Source: Haliclystus octoradiatus | Taxonomy: Eukaryota > Cnidaria > Staurozoa > Stauromedusae > Haliclystidae | Reading direction: 5' to 3' | DNA length: 64,000 bases | Assembly: GCA_916610825.1 (NCBI GenBank) | Contig: OU744448.1 | Span: 12,996,436 to 13,060,435, forward strand | Part shown: positions 38,301-53,100 of the stretch, one piece after another | Layout of the letters: every line of letters begins with the position of its first letter | How positions within the stretch are numbered: the stretch's first letter is position 1 | Program-made: the position numbers and the translations under genes | Notes under the pieces: generated by a model | Databases searched by the model: none | What the model was told of the DNA's origin: nothing | What the model saw: only the letters and a program-made list of their open reading frames with translations

Positions 38301-40352
38301 TGTGCTAATGTTATTACCGTTCTAATAGCATTCAGTTCAGTGCTCCCGTATTGTTTATCCTGCATTGTTCTTGACCGATACATTACGTTCAATACGCATA
38401 ACCTCACTTTTGTATTGTGTTGCAGGACTCTGTTTCAGACGGAGGGAGTATATCTGATCCAGATGACGTCAACAATTGTCAAAGCGATAACACTGATGCG
38501 AGGTCAGTATAAGTAAAGTCTTTGAATTATTGTTCGAGAAAATCAATGCAAATAATATTCAAAGTATTCAAACCAAGAAAGGAATCATATATATCAAATG
38601 ATCTATAAACGGGTGAAATGCACAATTCACGAAATGCAATCAATTGTTTTTCCGATCATTACGGCAGGCACAGCACATGTAACTATGTATATACCTAACG
38701 TAGTTACCATCTATACAGAAACATAATAGGATATGCTTGAAGTCCGTAGTATCTTTGTGCTCTAATTATTACGTTCTTCTTGACTCTTAATCTCAGCTAT
38801 ATACTTTGCTATGTCATTCAAAATATAGCTGCTTTTCAAAGTCTGATGTAAGAGGGTTGGTGAATACTTTAGAAGAAACCCTTCTACTTGATAATAACGA
38901 GGCCAGTCGACAGGATTCTACTGAACTATGCGAGGCTGAAGGTAATAACATGTCCATTGAAGATATGTCATTGTCTTGTGCTGACATTCCTACATTCAGT
39001 TAATCCTTCCTTTCTTCTCTCGCACAGATATTGATAGAGATTCTGTTCACCTGGCCACCGCTGGTCTTCAAGCAAGAATCAACCGTCTTAAAGAGTATGC
39101 ACTGCTCAATAAATTCATTATTGCCAGGTCATGGTTTTCTCGTAGTACGCTATATGATTTCGGTTGATGTTCTTTATTCAGGGAATGTTTGAATGGGATT
39201 GGATTGGAAAACCTAAGGAAGGCATATCATATCATTGACACGTGTGACGAAGATCATGTCGAGGTAAGAAAGTTTACAATACCCATCATGTAAGGCTACA
39301 AGGTCTGCTGATTTTGATATTAGACAGACGTGTATTCTTCTTTAAACATTGAATAAAACATATGTGGGAGTCATTTAAATGATATAAATGGTTAGTATAC
39401 GGGTATATTGGAATTATTTTGTGTTCGTATTTGTTGATTAATCGTTCAACACGGAAGTAAGGAATCCCATTCCGTTCTTGGATATAATAGAGCTTTTACA
39501 CAGGTTCCCAACTGAGTCCCTCTAGAATCATTTAAATAAAAGATTGATAACCCTCATAAAATATTTTGAAAAGACCGTGTCCCCGGAATGTATTGTTATG
39601 CGACATCAACATGGCCAATCTGAAAAAGACATATTGCAATAAATACGTATTTACTTTCTGGCTGTGAGCTTTGTAGGCCTCGTTCCCCGCACGGCCGTTA
39701 CTTTTCATGTTCGCACTACTTGGATATGCTTGATATCCAGCATGGAGCTTTCCAAATGGGCGTATGGCCGCTGATTTCGTCGGTAAAAGTTTCAAATATC
39801 TTCCTCATTCAAGAGCCGGTAGTTATGGCCGTGCCTGGACTCTACAATATTATACATGTTATGCATGTTGAAATATTATTCGTATATAACCATAACGAAG
39901 GATACAAGCTTATGTTTGGAAATAAACTTGTCATCTGCACTGAATTGTAATTGCAACTAAATCCACCACATTTTTACCAACGTGTGGATTGACCCATTGA
40001 CTCACTAATATCTCAATGGAAAAACAGTTTATTTTGAAACTGATGCTTACATGTACAGTTGATATATTATATAATTTCGTAAGGCTCCTAAGTCTATGGC
40101 TTTGCCCTCTTTATGACCTGTGTGATAAAACCTGCGTATTATATCAGAACAGTGTGCCTCGCTTAAGCATTATGGCTATAAATCGATTATCTTTTTGTCA
40201 GCAATTGTTTAATTATTTATATAATTGATTTTAATTTATGTTGTATTTCATTAATCAAGGATCATCTTGTTCGTTTGATTGGCCGTCAAAACTTTGAACA
40301 GTTCGGTGGTCAAATTTGGCAATTAAAATTCTGTGAAGAATTCCGTTCATGA
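23354..40352 (+). CDS. NEK4: NEK4 NIMA-related serine/threonine kinase, complete
   Basis: Sixteen coding exons join in frame, about 620 aa (human about 840): 23354-23446, 28320-28385, 28834-29040, 29555-29632, 35046-35273, 35679-35836, 35924-36236, 36323-36387, 36476-36506, 37801-37933, 38024-38082, 38426-38502, 38829-38941, 39028-39094, 39182-39263, 40260-40352. The kinase domain has the glycine loop GKGSYGEV (13-20), VIKR lysine 35, HRD 131-133, DLG 151-153 (the NEK4 form of DFG), GTPYYMSPE (170-178) and [10 protein letters not shown] disordered Ser/Gln-rich middle follows, then the conserved C-terminal helical segment ending ...[11 protein letters not shown]4 works in cilia, microtubule and DNA-damage pathways. 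The exon at 23340 begins after a clear acceptor, so at least one upstream 5'UTR exon exists but was not located. Introns 1 and 4 are filled with repeats; intron 4 splits the HRD and DLG exons by 5.4 kb. The 38829 acceptor was chosen because it alone keeps phase. Confidence 0.95.
23640..24475 (+). mobile_element. CR1/L2-like LINE 3' end, interrupted
   Basis: Broken frames encode the thumb/C-terminal pieces typical of these LINEs: [12 protein letters not shown], then [20 protein letters not shown], then NGMAPKYLS, then [10 protein letters not shown], then VHLFNEFLK, with frameshifts between. The 3'UTR ends GTAAAGCGCCTTGAG ... GCGCTATATAAG followed by an ATT-rich tail, the usual CR1/L2 terminus. 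A MITE (24072-24257) is inserted in the coding part. It lies in NEK4 intron 1. Confidence 0.8.
24072..24257. mobile_element. mariner-type MITE nested in the LINE
   Basis: It begins TACAGTGAAACCTGTATATA and ends with AACAGGTTTGACTGTA; the tips are inverted repeats with TA at each border. Internally GACCACTATAGACA occurs twice. It interrupts the LINE frame between the [12 protein letters not shown] and LNVHLFNEF segments, so it arrived after the LINE. Sequences resembling its tips also occur at 17067-17100 and 29668-29705. Confidence 0.8.
24701..27871. mobile_element. 3.2-kb inverted-repeat element with TTCATGAAC-packed ends
   Basis: The left tip is CCCCTGCGAAACAAGTTCAT and the right tip, read from outside, is CCCCTGCGAAAAAGTTCATG. 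Inside each tip lie hundreds of bases packed with GTTCATGAAC and GTTCATGAACTTTGATGAAC (24.70-25.28 kb and 27.53-27.87 kb). The core (25.3-27.5 kb) is AT-rich with no convincing ORF. I know of no superfamily with these tips; a non-autonomous foldback-type transposon is the likeliest class. No clear target duplication was found. Related palindromes continue weakly outside both tips (24.66 kb, 28.00 kb). It lies in NEK4 intron 1. Confidence 0.7.
29800..34805. repeat. 5-kb minisatellite, 33-bp unit with internal dyad
   Basis: The unit contains the perfect dyad TTCATGAACAGTTCATGAA, then GATC, a T run and GTGGG; 33 bp is the commonest length, so about 145 units by length. Variants with GGGTCATGAACACCTCAGG are shorter and break the frame at intervals. 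Because 33 is divisible by three, both strands show long open frames (11-residue repeats, [11 protein letters not shown] on plus and [11 protein letters not shown] on minus). These are by-products, not genes. Blocks repeat with a 687-bp period (compare 30298 with 30985, and 32068 with 32755). Edges decay into GAGTACATAAATAG on the left and GTTCATGTACTCG on the right, which are partly inverted. It fills most of NEK4 intron 4. Confidence 0.95.
37351..37557. mobile_element. TTAA-flanked MITE, copy 2
   Basis: It is the reverse-complement-oriented relative of the element at 16530-16726, beginning TTAAAGGGGCAAAATTGACC and ending GTCATTTTTGCTCCTTTAA. It lies in a NEK4 intron between exons at 36476-36506 and 37801-37933. 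The interiors align along most of their length. Confidence 0.85.
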
Positions 40353-40433
40353 TTTGGGTAAACAGTGGAAAGCCATCACGGCACATCATAATTAAATTGA
40401 CAGTCGAACTGCCATTGATGTCTCTGTATAGCT

Positions 40434-40492
40434 ACATATATATGAATATATATATAAATATGCTGCTAAATATATATATATATATATTAATA
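40434..40492. repeat. AT-rich microsatellite
   Basis: TA and ATATAT runs interrupted by GAATATATATATAAATATGC lie just after the NEK4 stop codon, probably in the 3'UTR or its flank. Confidence 0.8.
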
Positions 40493-41323
40493 CGCAATCC
40501 AATGAGATGGATTATAGGAGAGGCATAAAGTGATTTATTTTCATTGACATAGTCAGTTATTAAGTTAAATGTATTGTTTTGTATTTAGCAGTCATTGTGT
40601 AAAGTGTGCTGGGCTGGTAAAGCCGGTAATGATATTTATACTGATATTAGGCATATTACCCTGTAAAGAGATGTACTGTACACAAAAATATGTCAGATTT
40701 TACAACGTAAACTTGTATTTGATCAGATTGTTTGCTCATTGTAGTTGCGGTTTGAAGCACCGTTATAAAAGTTGTTAAGCCCTGATTCAGCCCGATTTAT
40801 CAGTCTTGTGTAGTCATACGTAGGCAATAAAGACTCTAAAGAGTGCATACGCATGCATGGTATTGCCTTTGGTTGCGCGTCGATCTTCAGTTCGACAGTA
40901 TGACATCGACACATAGACGGTGATAGGTCAATAACACAGGATGTATTGCTGACAACACTACGCTATTAAAAAGGCATCTGTTTCGTATTATTTGGCCACA
41001 ATGTTGCACCTCATTGAACGCAAATGGGACATTAAGATTTTTGTTGTGCGTTGCCTGGTGCCCTTTCAGACTTTTAAATGATCATTTTTAAAGCCATCGT
41101 TGTTAATATCAATTCAATGCAAAAACGACAGGGCCCGGTCAATGTTTTTCTCAGTATCTCAGAATATCAAAGCCATAATCTTCTCTTGGGGTTGAAAGCT
41201 GATTTTGTGGTGAGAATACAAGCTGAGATTTAGAGTCAACGCTAGGGTGAGGCAGACAAGAGTAACTGGTATATAGAGTATCGATTTACTGTTTGTCTTA
41301 GATGTGACTTACAAAGTATCAAA

Positions 41324-43367
41324 ATGGCTGGCTGCTCTTTCAATGTCTTGGCAAAACCTATAACTTTGCTAGTGTTTCTTCTCTATTGCCAGCTGTACCT
41401 TGTTGGAGGTGAGGTTTGTTTACTTATTTACTTCGTTTGTTTGTTTTTCGTCTCTACTTCCACTTCATGCGACCATGATGCGACAGGCCTAACTTGCGCA
41501 TGTCATAAGACCTTTGTTGCTAGAATCCATTTTGATTTGTTAGTCTGCCAATATCGAATTTGGAAAGGGCTGTCGATTTATGATATATCTCTGTCGTGAA
41601 TTGTGGGCCCATCCCAAATATGCAGACTACAAATATGCTAGACATGTTATGAACGGTTACTCTGCATTTGACCTTGTCTGACTTATTCTCTTTTTGTAAT
41701 AGGCGATGGCCTCTGCTGGACAAATTGGATTAATCGTTACGCATCAACAGAGGGCAACGATCAAGAAATTCTTGATTACAATGCAATGAATACGTACAAT
41801 GTATGTTTACGTCCATACGCCGTTGATTTTGTACGCGTCGATGGTGCTCCATCCAATCCAAAGATCAAGTGCTATTTCAACGGCTGCAAATGTCGCGGTG
41901 CAGATCAAGCGCCTGGTGATGAGTGCGGTGATTACAAAATTCGATTCCTTTGTCCTTGTTCCAGGGTGCCTAACAAACATGAAATAGGTGAGCAACACCA
42001 TGTGCTACACCGGTCTCCTTTCTTTCAAGAAGATTAAGATTTTACATTAAGATATCGGATTGTGATTTATTGCAGATTCATCATACTTGAAATGTAATGG
42101 AGAAACAAGTCTTGATCTGAAGTGTCCCCCTGGTAGTAAAATCAGAGTGAAGACCGTTCATCACGGTATTGTTTGGTTCAGCCGCTGCGGGATATCTCCT
42201 CTCGGTTCCCATTGCCCCAACAGCAATGATGCCTCACTGTTTGCGGCCGTTAGCAATCTATGCAATGGTCGATCGAACTGTAGCATCGACCTAACAAAGA
42301 TGCTTGCCAACAAAATTCCATCCGACAATTGCAATCTAGTTTATCCGAAACAATTTCATGCAGAAATCCAATGCCGAAGTAAGTCATTCTTATTACAATT
42401 ACTTAATTAATTTGATGAGTAGCTTCTTCTTATAGCATTTGATAACAAAAATGAAGGACAACAGTAATTTTGAGTGTGTTTATTAGTAAAACTCAACGTT
42501 GAAACGCTAATAAAACGCATACAAATTCATTTAATTATTATAATTTTTGCTTTGTAATACTTTCTGATAATGTGTGATTCTTAAATGATGAATTCCCTGA
42601 TGTTTTTACTGTTTTTACCATAGGAGGTTGTTTTTATGCTGACAAAGTTATTAGATCTGGTTCAGTTTTTCCCGCCAATAATTGTAACGAGAAGTGCCAT
42701 TGCCTTCACAATGGTCAAATCGTCTGCCATCCACTGTGTCCTCGTTTACAATTCAGTAACTGTTCCCGCGATGCAGTTGTCAGATTGGCTTTGGTAGCCG
42801 CCCCAGACTTTCCAGAATGCCGTTGCTACGAAGCACTTTGTGATTTACGTAAGCAACTCTGCTACTAATATACTATCTACTAACAGCTAATAAACATGAA
42901 CTAGCATGCAGTAGGTAACAGGTTGGTCTTTCCGTGTGACTGATGAATATGACTCGAATTCTGTATGAATTGACTTAGTTACACCAAATTTGATCTCTAT
43001 TCAAGTCATAAAGCATCATTTATCGATTACTTTGATTGAAGCATAACCGCTCCTAATCTCGATTAAGAATACATTTGGCTAGATTTAGTTGTATCTATTG
43101 AACCGATGCTTTGCTTATGTTTGCTTTACAGCTGTGAAGACCGGGTGCTTTTTCAACGGCAAAAGGCGGGCACCAGACCAATCATTCCATGTGGACTGCA
43201 AGTATAATTGCCGTTGCTTAAGTAGTGGAAAAGTCAAATGCCAGCGACTATGCTCACCCCTAAAGAAGGCGCAGTGTATGGCTGGGACAGTAAGAGAAAC
43301 TATTGCTATGGCAACAGCATATCCCATGTGTCAATGCGAGCGGTCTGTGTGCAGAACTAATAGCTGA
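41324..43367 (+). CDS. secreted WxxW / SUEL-lectin-like / VWC / VWC protein, complete
   Basis: Five exons join in frame: 41324-41408, 41703-41987, 42076-42378, 42624-42848, 43132-43367 (377 aa). Exon 1 encodes a signal peptide. Exon 2 (about residues 29-123) has CWTNWINRYAS followed by a cysteine framework like the WxxW domain of mucin-2 and CILP. Exon 3 (124-224) has the SUEL/rhamnose-binding lectin framework (LKCNGETSLDLKCPPGSKI ... CNGRSNCSI ... C), but the DPC motif reads DNC and the usual YGR is lost, so sugar binding is uncertain. Exons 4 and 5 each encode a cysteine-rich module of VWC type (CHCLHNGQIVC and CRCLSSGKVKC). Every intron is phase 1. A cell-surface, mucus or matrix adhesion role is inferred. 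Confidence 0.83.
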
Positions 43368-44467
43368 ATGCATATTCCTTTCATCACTATTATTATTATT
43401 ATTATTTTATTATTTGTATTTATTAATAACCAATTAGTTACCAATTATGGTTCTAATCAACAAATGATGATAAAATTGAAACGAATTACATGTTACCATA
43501 ATTAGGTTATTGTTAGTTATACCTGTGACTGGATATATCGTCTAATAGATTGACACTATCTACTCTTTCATTTGACAACCTTGACGATAGTCTGTCATAA
43601 TAATTGTCCAAAGTTTGTGACATAGAGAATTTACTCCTGTCATTTATATTTGTTTTGTAACGAAATGCTTTGCTTGTTGTATCGCGTCTTGTTTTTAGTA
43701 TTTTTTGTTGTTGGATGATTCAAGTGAAAGTAGCAGCTGGATTAGCTTCGATAGCGATCGATTCAAATTAAGAACGGGACAAGGTGGGGCTATACTCAGC
43801 AATCAATAAGCCTACTTGGTTTTGCCCTGTTAAGGATTTGATTAAATCTTCAAAACAAAGCCGTTTGTGTTGGCTTGTAACAAACTTAGTATCGATCTGT
43901 CAATCATTCCTTTTGGCCTGCCACAACATCACATTCACCTTGTCAATATTGAAGCAGGCGGTCCCTTACAATGAACGCGATCAAAGTGCCGAGCTGCGCT
44001 AACGTTGCTTTTACCACAGCCGCTAAGCAAGTGTTTGCTATTAATTCCAATGGCTCATGTACTACGACAGGCAAACGACAATGACCTATGTTGACTAAAC
44101 GATGAATGCCTCTAGCCAATGACTCACACTGCGTATCCCTATCCATCGATACACTGCTCATTCCACAGGCCGCGCCCATACCTAGAGGTGTTCTTGTCCC
44201 TTCAGTGGCCCTTCTTCATTCAAATGGATCATTTCACAAACAAATTATTCAAACAACTCAAAACAGATGATATCATTGTCGTTTACTTAGCTTTGAGCTA
44301 TAAAATATGAGATTACCGTCGTTAATTTAATTAATTCGTTTTACAGTCCTTTCAATAGAACAGTGTTTTGATACATTGTATCTTAATTTTTACAACCACT
44401 CTATGAGTGCTTTATACTATATAATGATTATAGTTCGAACTCTTCTGTCTAAATTTCTAGTAATGCT
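43368..44467. other. intergenic, no gene seen
   Basis: This is the gap between the convergent secreted-lectin and Pitx genes. It contains an ATT microsatellite (about 43387-43420) and probably both 3'UTRs. I see no other supported feature. Confidence 0.5.
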
Positions 44468-46067
<1,600 letters not shown>

Positions 46068-47186
46068 CGTTTTATTTCAATAAGAAGGCAATCGGCTGCT
46101 TTATTAATTAACGGATGGCGATCAATCCTATGTCTTTCTTGTGTTAAATCATGAACATCCAGTGTAACTACAAAGTACGGCACTAAATCAAAGCTAATCG
46201 TTGAATAGCCGCACATACACAAAGCGACACTTTGGAGCGAGCAATCGATTGCTTAGCTGTCTTTTGATGTTATTGAGTAGGTATATTATAACTTTGTTTC
46301 AAGTGTTCAGTCTTTGTGGCTGGTAATGATATCAAATGTGCTAGAAAGAAGTATAGGGATGGTGCTGGTGAAGATGTCGTCTTTTGCTTGTCAATCTTGT
46401 TGGTCGTTTGCGTATTCGATAACGATTTGCCAAATGATTCAATGGAGCGTATGAGATGAGCTTCTTCAAGTGGGCAATTGTTAGGTTAGCTACCTCGTCA
46501 AGGCTTACAAGGATACTATGTAAGAAAAAAAGGCATTAAAATACGATTAGATTGTAAGCTCTGTTGACTCTCACTTAAACAGCATCGGTCAAGGGCCAGG
46601 ACGGACGTTGTTCGGCGGTACTTGTGTGCAGTGTCTGAGTTGAATGACCCGTCTTGTCATTCTTATACAATCCAGCAACCATCAACGTCTATTCTCTGCC
46701 TCTCTTTTTTCCGCTACTTTTGATCAGCAATGATTCGTGGCTATGTTTGCTCAATAAGTATCGCTTATTAATCAAACGTCGGTGAACGCAAAGTGTGAGA
46801 ACGACAGCGTTATTTGCTAAACATGAAACAATGTTACCGACTGGATGGTTTGTAGGTCAAAGTAAAGGAGCATTCACTCATATATACCTTGGAGACCATA
46901 TCAGTCTAACATTATGAACTCAATTTCAGTCCGCTATATAACCTATATCCGTACTCATCTTCATCATAATCACATCCAGTATCCTGGGTAATGTTTCTGC
47001 TTTCATTTTCTATTGCAAACGATACTTGATTATTAAACGTCAAGATGATTATAGTCGATTGTTTGTATTTAATTCAATTTTTGATATGTTTATTGACATA
47101 CTGTCTGATTAGCTAATCAATCAATTCTACACTGGTGGTATTAATGAATTATTATTCTGAATTACACTATACAGATTATCACACGT
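46068..47186. other. Pitx upstream region
   Basis: No coding region is supported. The stretch lies between the end of CCDC146 and the Pitx start codon, so it must hold the proximal Pitx promoter and the CCDC146 3'UTR. No TATA box was chosen with confidence. Confidence 0.4.
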
Positions 47187-50100
47187 CTAAATTTCAATTG
47201 GTTTAATAACGGGTTTACGAAAGTGTCTCATATTTGCTCCTGGCTCCGTTGGCTTGAATGGTGCGTTAGAACCGTATGGACGGGGAATTGGAAGATCAAC
47301 TTCGTTATTCGGGATGTAGGCATTTGGTCGGGGCTCTGCTGTTGTCGTTGTTCCACCAGGAAGCTTATAACATTCCATTTCATCGTCTCTCTATTAAAAA
47401 CAATAATATCATTACATGCTAATAACCACCTCTTTTATCACGTGATCACAAATTTGCTCATGCTTACCCTTTGCTTATCATACAATAAATGGCGCCTAGT
47501 AACAGCCTCTTTTAGCATTTGTTGCCATTCGTGTTCAATCCTCTCACTTGGAGGTTCTCCCCTCTCCATTCTAACATAGCACTGTTTGAGTGTGATCTCT
47601 TTTTCCTGTACTTCCTGTTGCAGCTTCAACGAAGTTGCCTAAATGAATTATAATGTTCAATAAAAGTATGATGTTTTTTATCAGTATTTTCTTGGTGATA
47701 AGTTTGGTACAAAATATCAACACAACTAAGTTTACACAACGTTTCGGCTGGCTTACTTAAGCATTAATTGAGATATATTTATATACATAAAATTTGTTTG
47801 CCCCTTGACGGTGAAGTTACATCATGGAAATTGCTTACAATATGAGATCGATATCAGTAATAGATATCGTTGTGTTGATATTTAGTACCAAAATAATGAT
47901 ATTATAAGAGTAAGACTGTAATGAAAGGCCACATAATAGAGTAACAATTAAATTAGGAATTATAGTATCCAGGGGAGGGGTAACTCATGAGTATACAAGA
48001 CAGGGATCAAAATGTTTACACACATAATAATACCTAAAAACTAGCTATATCTCAATATTTTTTTTATTGACTTAATTTTTGACTGATAAAAATCGATTTT
48101 TATTTTTTCAATTGCCTTATGAAATATTCCACAATCCCAAAACGGATATCCATTCAAAATGGCAATCCCTTTGAGTAGCGATCGTATGAGTTACACCCCC
48201 TGGCTTTGCTATTGACTTTCTTACTTGTTGGAGAGATAATTCTGAGACCAAGGCCATCATTCTTCGAGTGACATCTTTGATTTTACTTTGAATATCATTG
48301 ATCTGAAATAATTTTGCAATGCAACAACTAATTGATTAACCTAGTCATTACAAATGGGAGTAATATAATATTTGAATGGGATAATATATTAGCTATATAC
48401 GTTTGTTGCTGCCGCAATCGTCTCGGATTTATTGTCACTTGCACTTTCTTTTGTTTCGTTCATCAACCGCGTTATCTCTTCAAGAATAAGATCTTTCTCT
48501 AAAGACTGAGCCTCTTTTGAAGCAAGCCTCTCTTCGAGCTAAGAGTAATAGAAGAGCAATACCTAGATCTCAAGCGGTATTATATAAGTAATATTTTACA
48601 TAAAAAGATTGACGGTTCTAATTTCAGTACTTTGCGTTGTTTTTTCAGTAGCTCTTTGGCATTTAGGTCTTTACCGCTAAGCATTCGCAATCGATTAGTA
48701 TTACCAGGGCTTTCAAGAGCTTTCTCCAAATCATTCAAAAGGTCTCTACATTGCGATAACTGTAAATTTACAAATATATATTATTACAAGTTATATAATA
48801 ATCGGTAGAACAATCATCACGACACTGGGAATTCAATTTGCAATTCATTGTTGTTATGGGCAACATACCTGAATCTGTGTTGTGACATACTCTCGATCCA
48901 GGTTTCTTTTGCTAGGTTCGCTTTGTCTTAGTAGATCGACTGTTCGTTTGAGATCGCCAACCTAAAAATAAGTAGAAATTGAATGAATCAAATGTTCGTT
49001 TGATGAAGCAATGAGTTTTAATTTCGATTAATTTCGATTAATTTAGATCCTTCGATAGGTGGATTATTGAGTTTTGGATTATTACATTATTTTAATTCTC
49101 TAATTAAAATCATTTGATCACAAATTGATTCACCTTGCTCGTAGCTTGTGCACCTGACTGCTATAAACAATACAACAGCCAAATAAATAAATAAATGAAG
49201 AATAATTAATTCTTCTATTGTACCTCCAATTGTAGAAATCGAAGCTCTTCCTCTCGACTTTGGAATTCGAGATCACCATTTCTGATAACCGAATCTAAAA
49301 TTTAAATAACGATTGATTTCAAAACGAAACCGATCAGTACCGTTGATGATAGGCGATCAGTTGACGTTGAGGAGATGCCAATAGTTTTGACACTGGGAGT
49401 ATACTACCTTGAACATTGACTCTTTCATAGAACAAACACACTTCTTCATTCCGTTCAATCAATGTCAACCCACTGTAAATAAGCAACACAATCAACATGC
49501 AACAGATGAAGATGGGGGGACTTTTGGGTCGGTTAGATGAATTTGATCGTTACCGCCATGCAATAGCATACCGGTTGTTCCTTTCTTCAAGCACGTTTTC
49601 ATAGCGCCGTCTCAATGCAACGGTCTGCTCTTCAACTCTATTGATCATATCCAATAAACGTGCTATTGTCATATTCTATAACATATTCATTCATTAAAAT
49701 TTATCAACAACAAATTGTAATTAATGATTTTTAATGATTCTTAATGATGAATAAATTAATAATATATGCTATTGACCTGTTGATCTCGCCTCTCTTTCAG
49801 ATTATCTGCAATTAAATGCTGCTTGCTGGCTTCGTTTCTGTGGCTATCTCTGACTACAATCGCATTCGAATGTTTGAGCTTTGCCTTTTGCAACAGTCTA
49901 GCAATAAAGAACAGTATACATAAGTCATTTCTGTTACTAATTATAATTCGCACTGCTGAAATTTATGGATACCGTCTAATGTTGTTGGCTGTTGTCAATT
50001 GCTCCTATACCTTTCTTTATTTGCTGATGACGTGCGTAGGATTTCAATTTCATTCTGATATATCCTGATCTTTTCTTTCATTTCTGCTACTTTCTGAAAT

Positions 50101-53100
50101 TAAAAAACGGCCTCAGTTTTGGAAATGTCGATCATCTATAAAAACTTGTAATATTGGTGAGCGTACTACCAAATATTCAACATCTTTTCCATCAAGGGAT
50201 AAAGCATGATGAACATAATTATAGCACTCAGCCAATTTCATTGCATTGCCATCCTGAACATAGATTCGGAGTCAGGGGCATAAATTTTCTTGGCATCACA
50301 GCCCTTCGGGAGCCCTTCTACATATATTGTATATACTGAAATGTATCCTGTAGCCATGCATTGGGTCAGGAATTGTCTTCAATCCGTGTCAGAAACCCTA
50401 TATAGTGGCGATATATACCGGCTCTATGGATCAATTGCTAACTCGATCGATTGATGAGGTTAAATTAATTACTTCTGACCAAGCCCCGATTTCGTCTGGA
50501 AAGAGTAAGAATCCGAATCTCTACTGCTGTATACCGCTGGCCTGTTTTCTCTGTAGTCTTGACTACACCCACCTGACTGCTTGCTTGAATTGAGGTAACG
50601 CATTTGTTACGTTCATTTTTAATGACTTCGTACATCTTGGCAAATTCTCCCAATCTGTGTTGCACTTCGGTTAGCTTCTTTGTACTGTCTTGAATAGCTA
50701 AGTCTTTTGTTTTCACATCTTCTTTAACTCTCTGTAAGCGTAGTTCTGCTTTGAGGTAGTCTCTTGCCTTCTGTTCTCTTTCGTCTGACTTGATCTGTGC
50801 CAGTCTTGTCAAATCAGAAACATCAACCCTTAACTGTCCCTGCAATGACATCATGCGTTCCTCTTCCTGTTGGCTGAACTCAACACGCTGCCTCTCATGA
50901 GATGTAAGTGCATTCTGAAAGTGAGCAGAACAGGGAGACACGTCATCAAAGCTCGTAGAAAGTAAGACGACACCTATCTTTAATTATTCCTCAATATTTA
51001 TTAAATGATCTTGTAAGGTAAAGTAATGTATATTGTAGACGGTATCACGCTACGAAGAATCCATATTAGATATTACACCAAAAACACATTGAACTCCTAT
51101 CTGAAAATACAGTAGATAGAACCTTTCAATTATGCATAGGAGATGACGCTATATTGAAAAAGCTTATTCCATTCATGTTCCATCTATACTAGAAAAACTT
51201 CGTAATATCGAAGCCCGGGGTATATTATAATTTTGCATGTCGGTATTTCTGTATTAAATTATGATTCTGGAGAGTCAATTTGCTGTTTTGCGTCGATCCC
51301 AATGTCATGCGTTATAGTCAAACATCATATGAATGTGGATAATTCGAGGCTTTAATGATATACAGAATGCAGATTTACAAGCAATTGTGGATATTTTTGC
51401 AAATGTTCTAGGATTAGAGAAACCTTACTCTTACGATCTCATTGTGTTACCCGATGTCAAAGTTAGCACTCACTTGTTGTGCCAGTGAGCGTTTGGCAGA
51501 ATCTACTTCTCTATAGAGATCCTCTCTTCGTTGCAACAAAGCAGAATTATCTTTTGGAAGGTGATCCACATTGGATTTAATATTTGAATGAATGCCAGTC
51601 ACATGGGCGCAGTTTTCTTCCGCCACTTTCAATTGCAAGCAAACTTTCTTCAACACCCTGAAAATAGTAAACCAATGTACCGTTCAATTTAAGTAACACG
51701 CTATCATTCATGCCCGTTAATCATCATGTCAGTTTTTAGCTGATGTTTGTGCACACCTAGATTGACGATCTTTTTCACGCTGTTTTCTAGCATGCGTTTC
51801 GTGCTCAGTCTTTTTTTCGATTGCTATATGCTTCAAATTGACATCGATGTTCGTCCTATAGAAGATTCATGGCGATATGAATGACATGAATTAAGAGTCA
51901 TGAGTGATATCATGAGTGCCGAGTGGTATAGTATCTTGGTGGGGGGGGGGGGCTTATACTTTGAGTTTTATCTACCTCTCATTCAGTAACGCGTTCTGCT
52001 TCTCTTTTGCTAAAGCTATTTCTTTGATCAACTTATCAGCCTCTTTTTCCTACGATTGATGAAACGAGAGAAATTGAATTCACAAGACCAATAACAGACA
52101 GGGCCACGTTACTGACAATATATACTCATTGATATGTTATACTTTTTCAAAAATTGTTTCCTTCTTCGCGGATAACATTTGCATTTGATTACAATCATCT
52201 TCGTCTTTCGTTGATTTCAGACTTTGGATTTCAGTTATCTGTAATATTGCAAAAGGAAATCGTTAATAGAGAGTTATAATTATACCGAGATTGTTAACTA
52301 ACACCATATCAACAAGAATGTACATACTTGGGTTTTGGGACTATTTATAACTCAAATCTAAACCAAAATATGCGCTAGACTAATTAACATATTCAAGTGG
52401 TGGTAATGGTAATTACGGTCACGCCGATGAGTTCTGCGACGTAATTGCGGTTTCCATATTTCTAGTCCTACATCCGATAATGTGAATATTATCATCATTA
52501 TCTTCAGCTAGCTGTAATCAGAGTTCAAAAATACATGCAGCTTTCATAATTAACCACGCAATCTATTTCTGCACGTTTTTATATTCGCATTTGTGCAGAT
52601 GTATAGACAAAGGAAGTCCAGCTATCTATATCACTATTCTTTTTCAATTCCACAAATAAACTGAAATAATAATTTTAAGCATCATTTTTGACGCATAATT
52701 TTACTGTCACTACATTGTTCTTATAAATATTATGTATTATACTTATCAATTCAAATACGGTGATCTGATCTAACATGATCTAACAGTTCTAGAATATTTG
52801 TCATTGCGTCTGCTCGTTTGACATTACTTTTGAAATTGTGCAAGCGTTGCTTAGTTATACGTTTCAATTCAATCATTTTAAATTCAATTTTGCTACTTTA
52901 ATCGAAAGGAAGTTATAAAGACCCTATTGAAATAGATTGGTATGAGCTATAACACGACCAGAGTCGCGGACACGTTACTTGAAGATCTCATCCCATGAAG
53001 TTTCGGGAAGAAATAAAATGTCTTCAAATAAATTCGTCTGCATGTATATGCTCTGTTCAAGTATCGATCGTATTTTATGAGGGTGGTAAGGGTATTTTTT

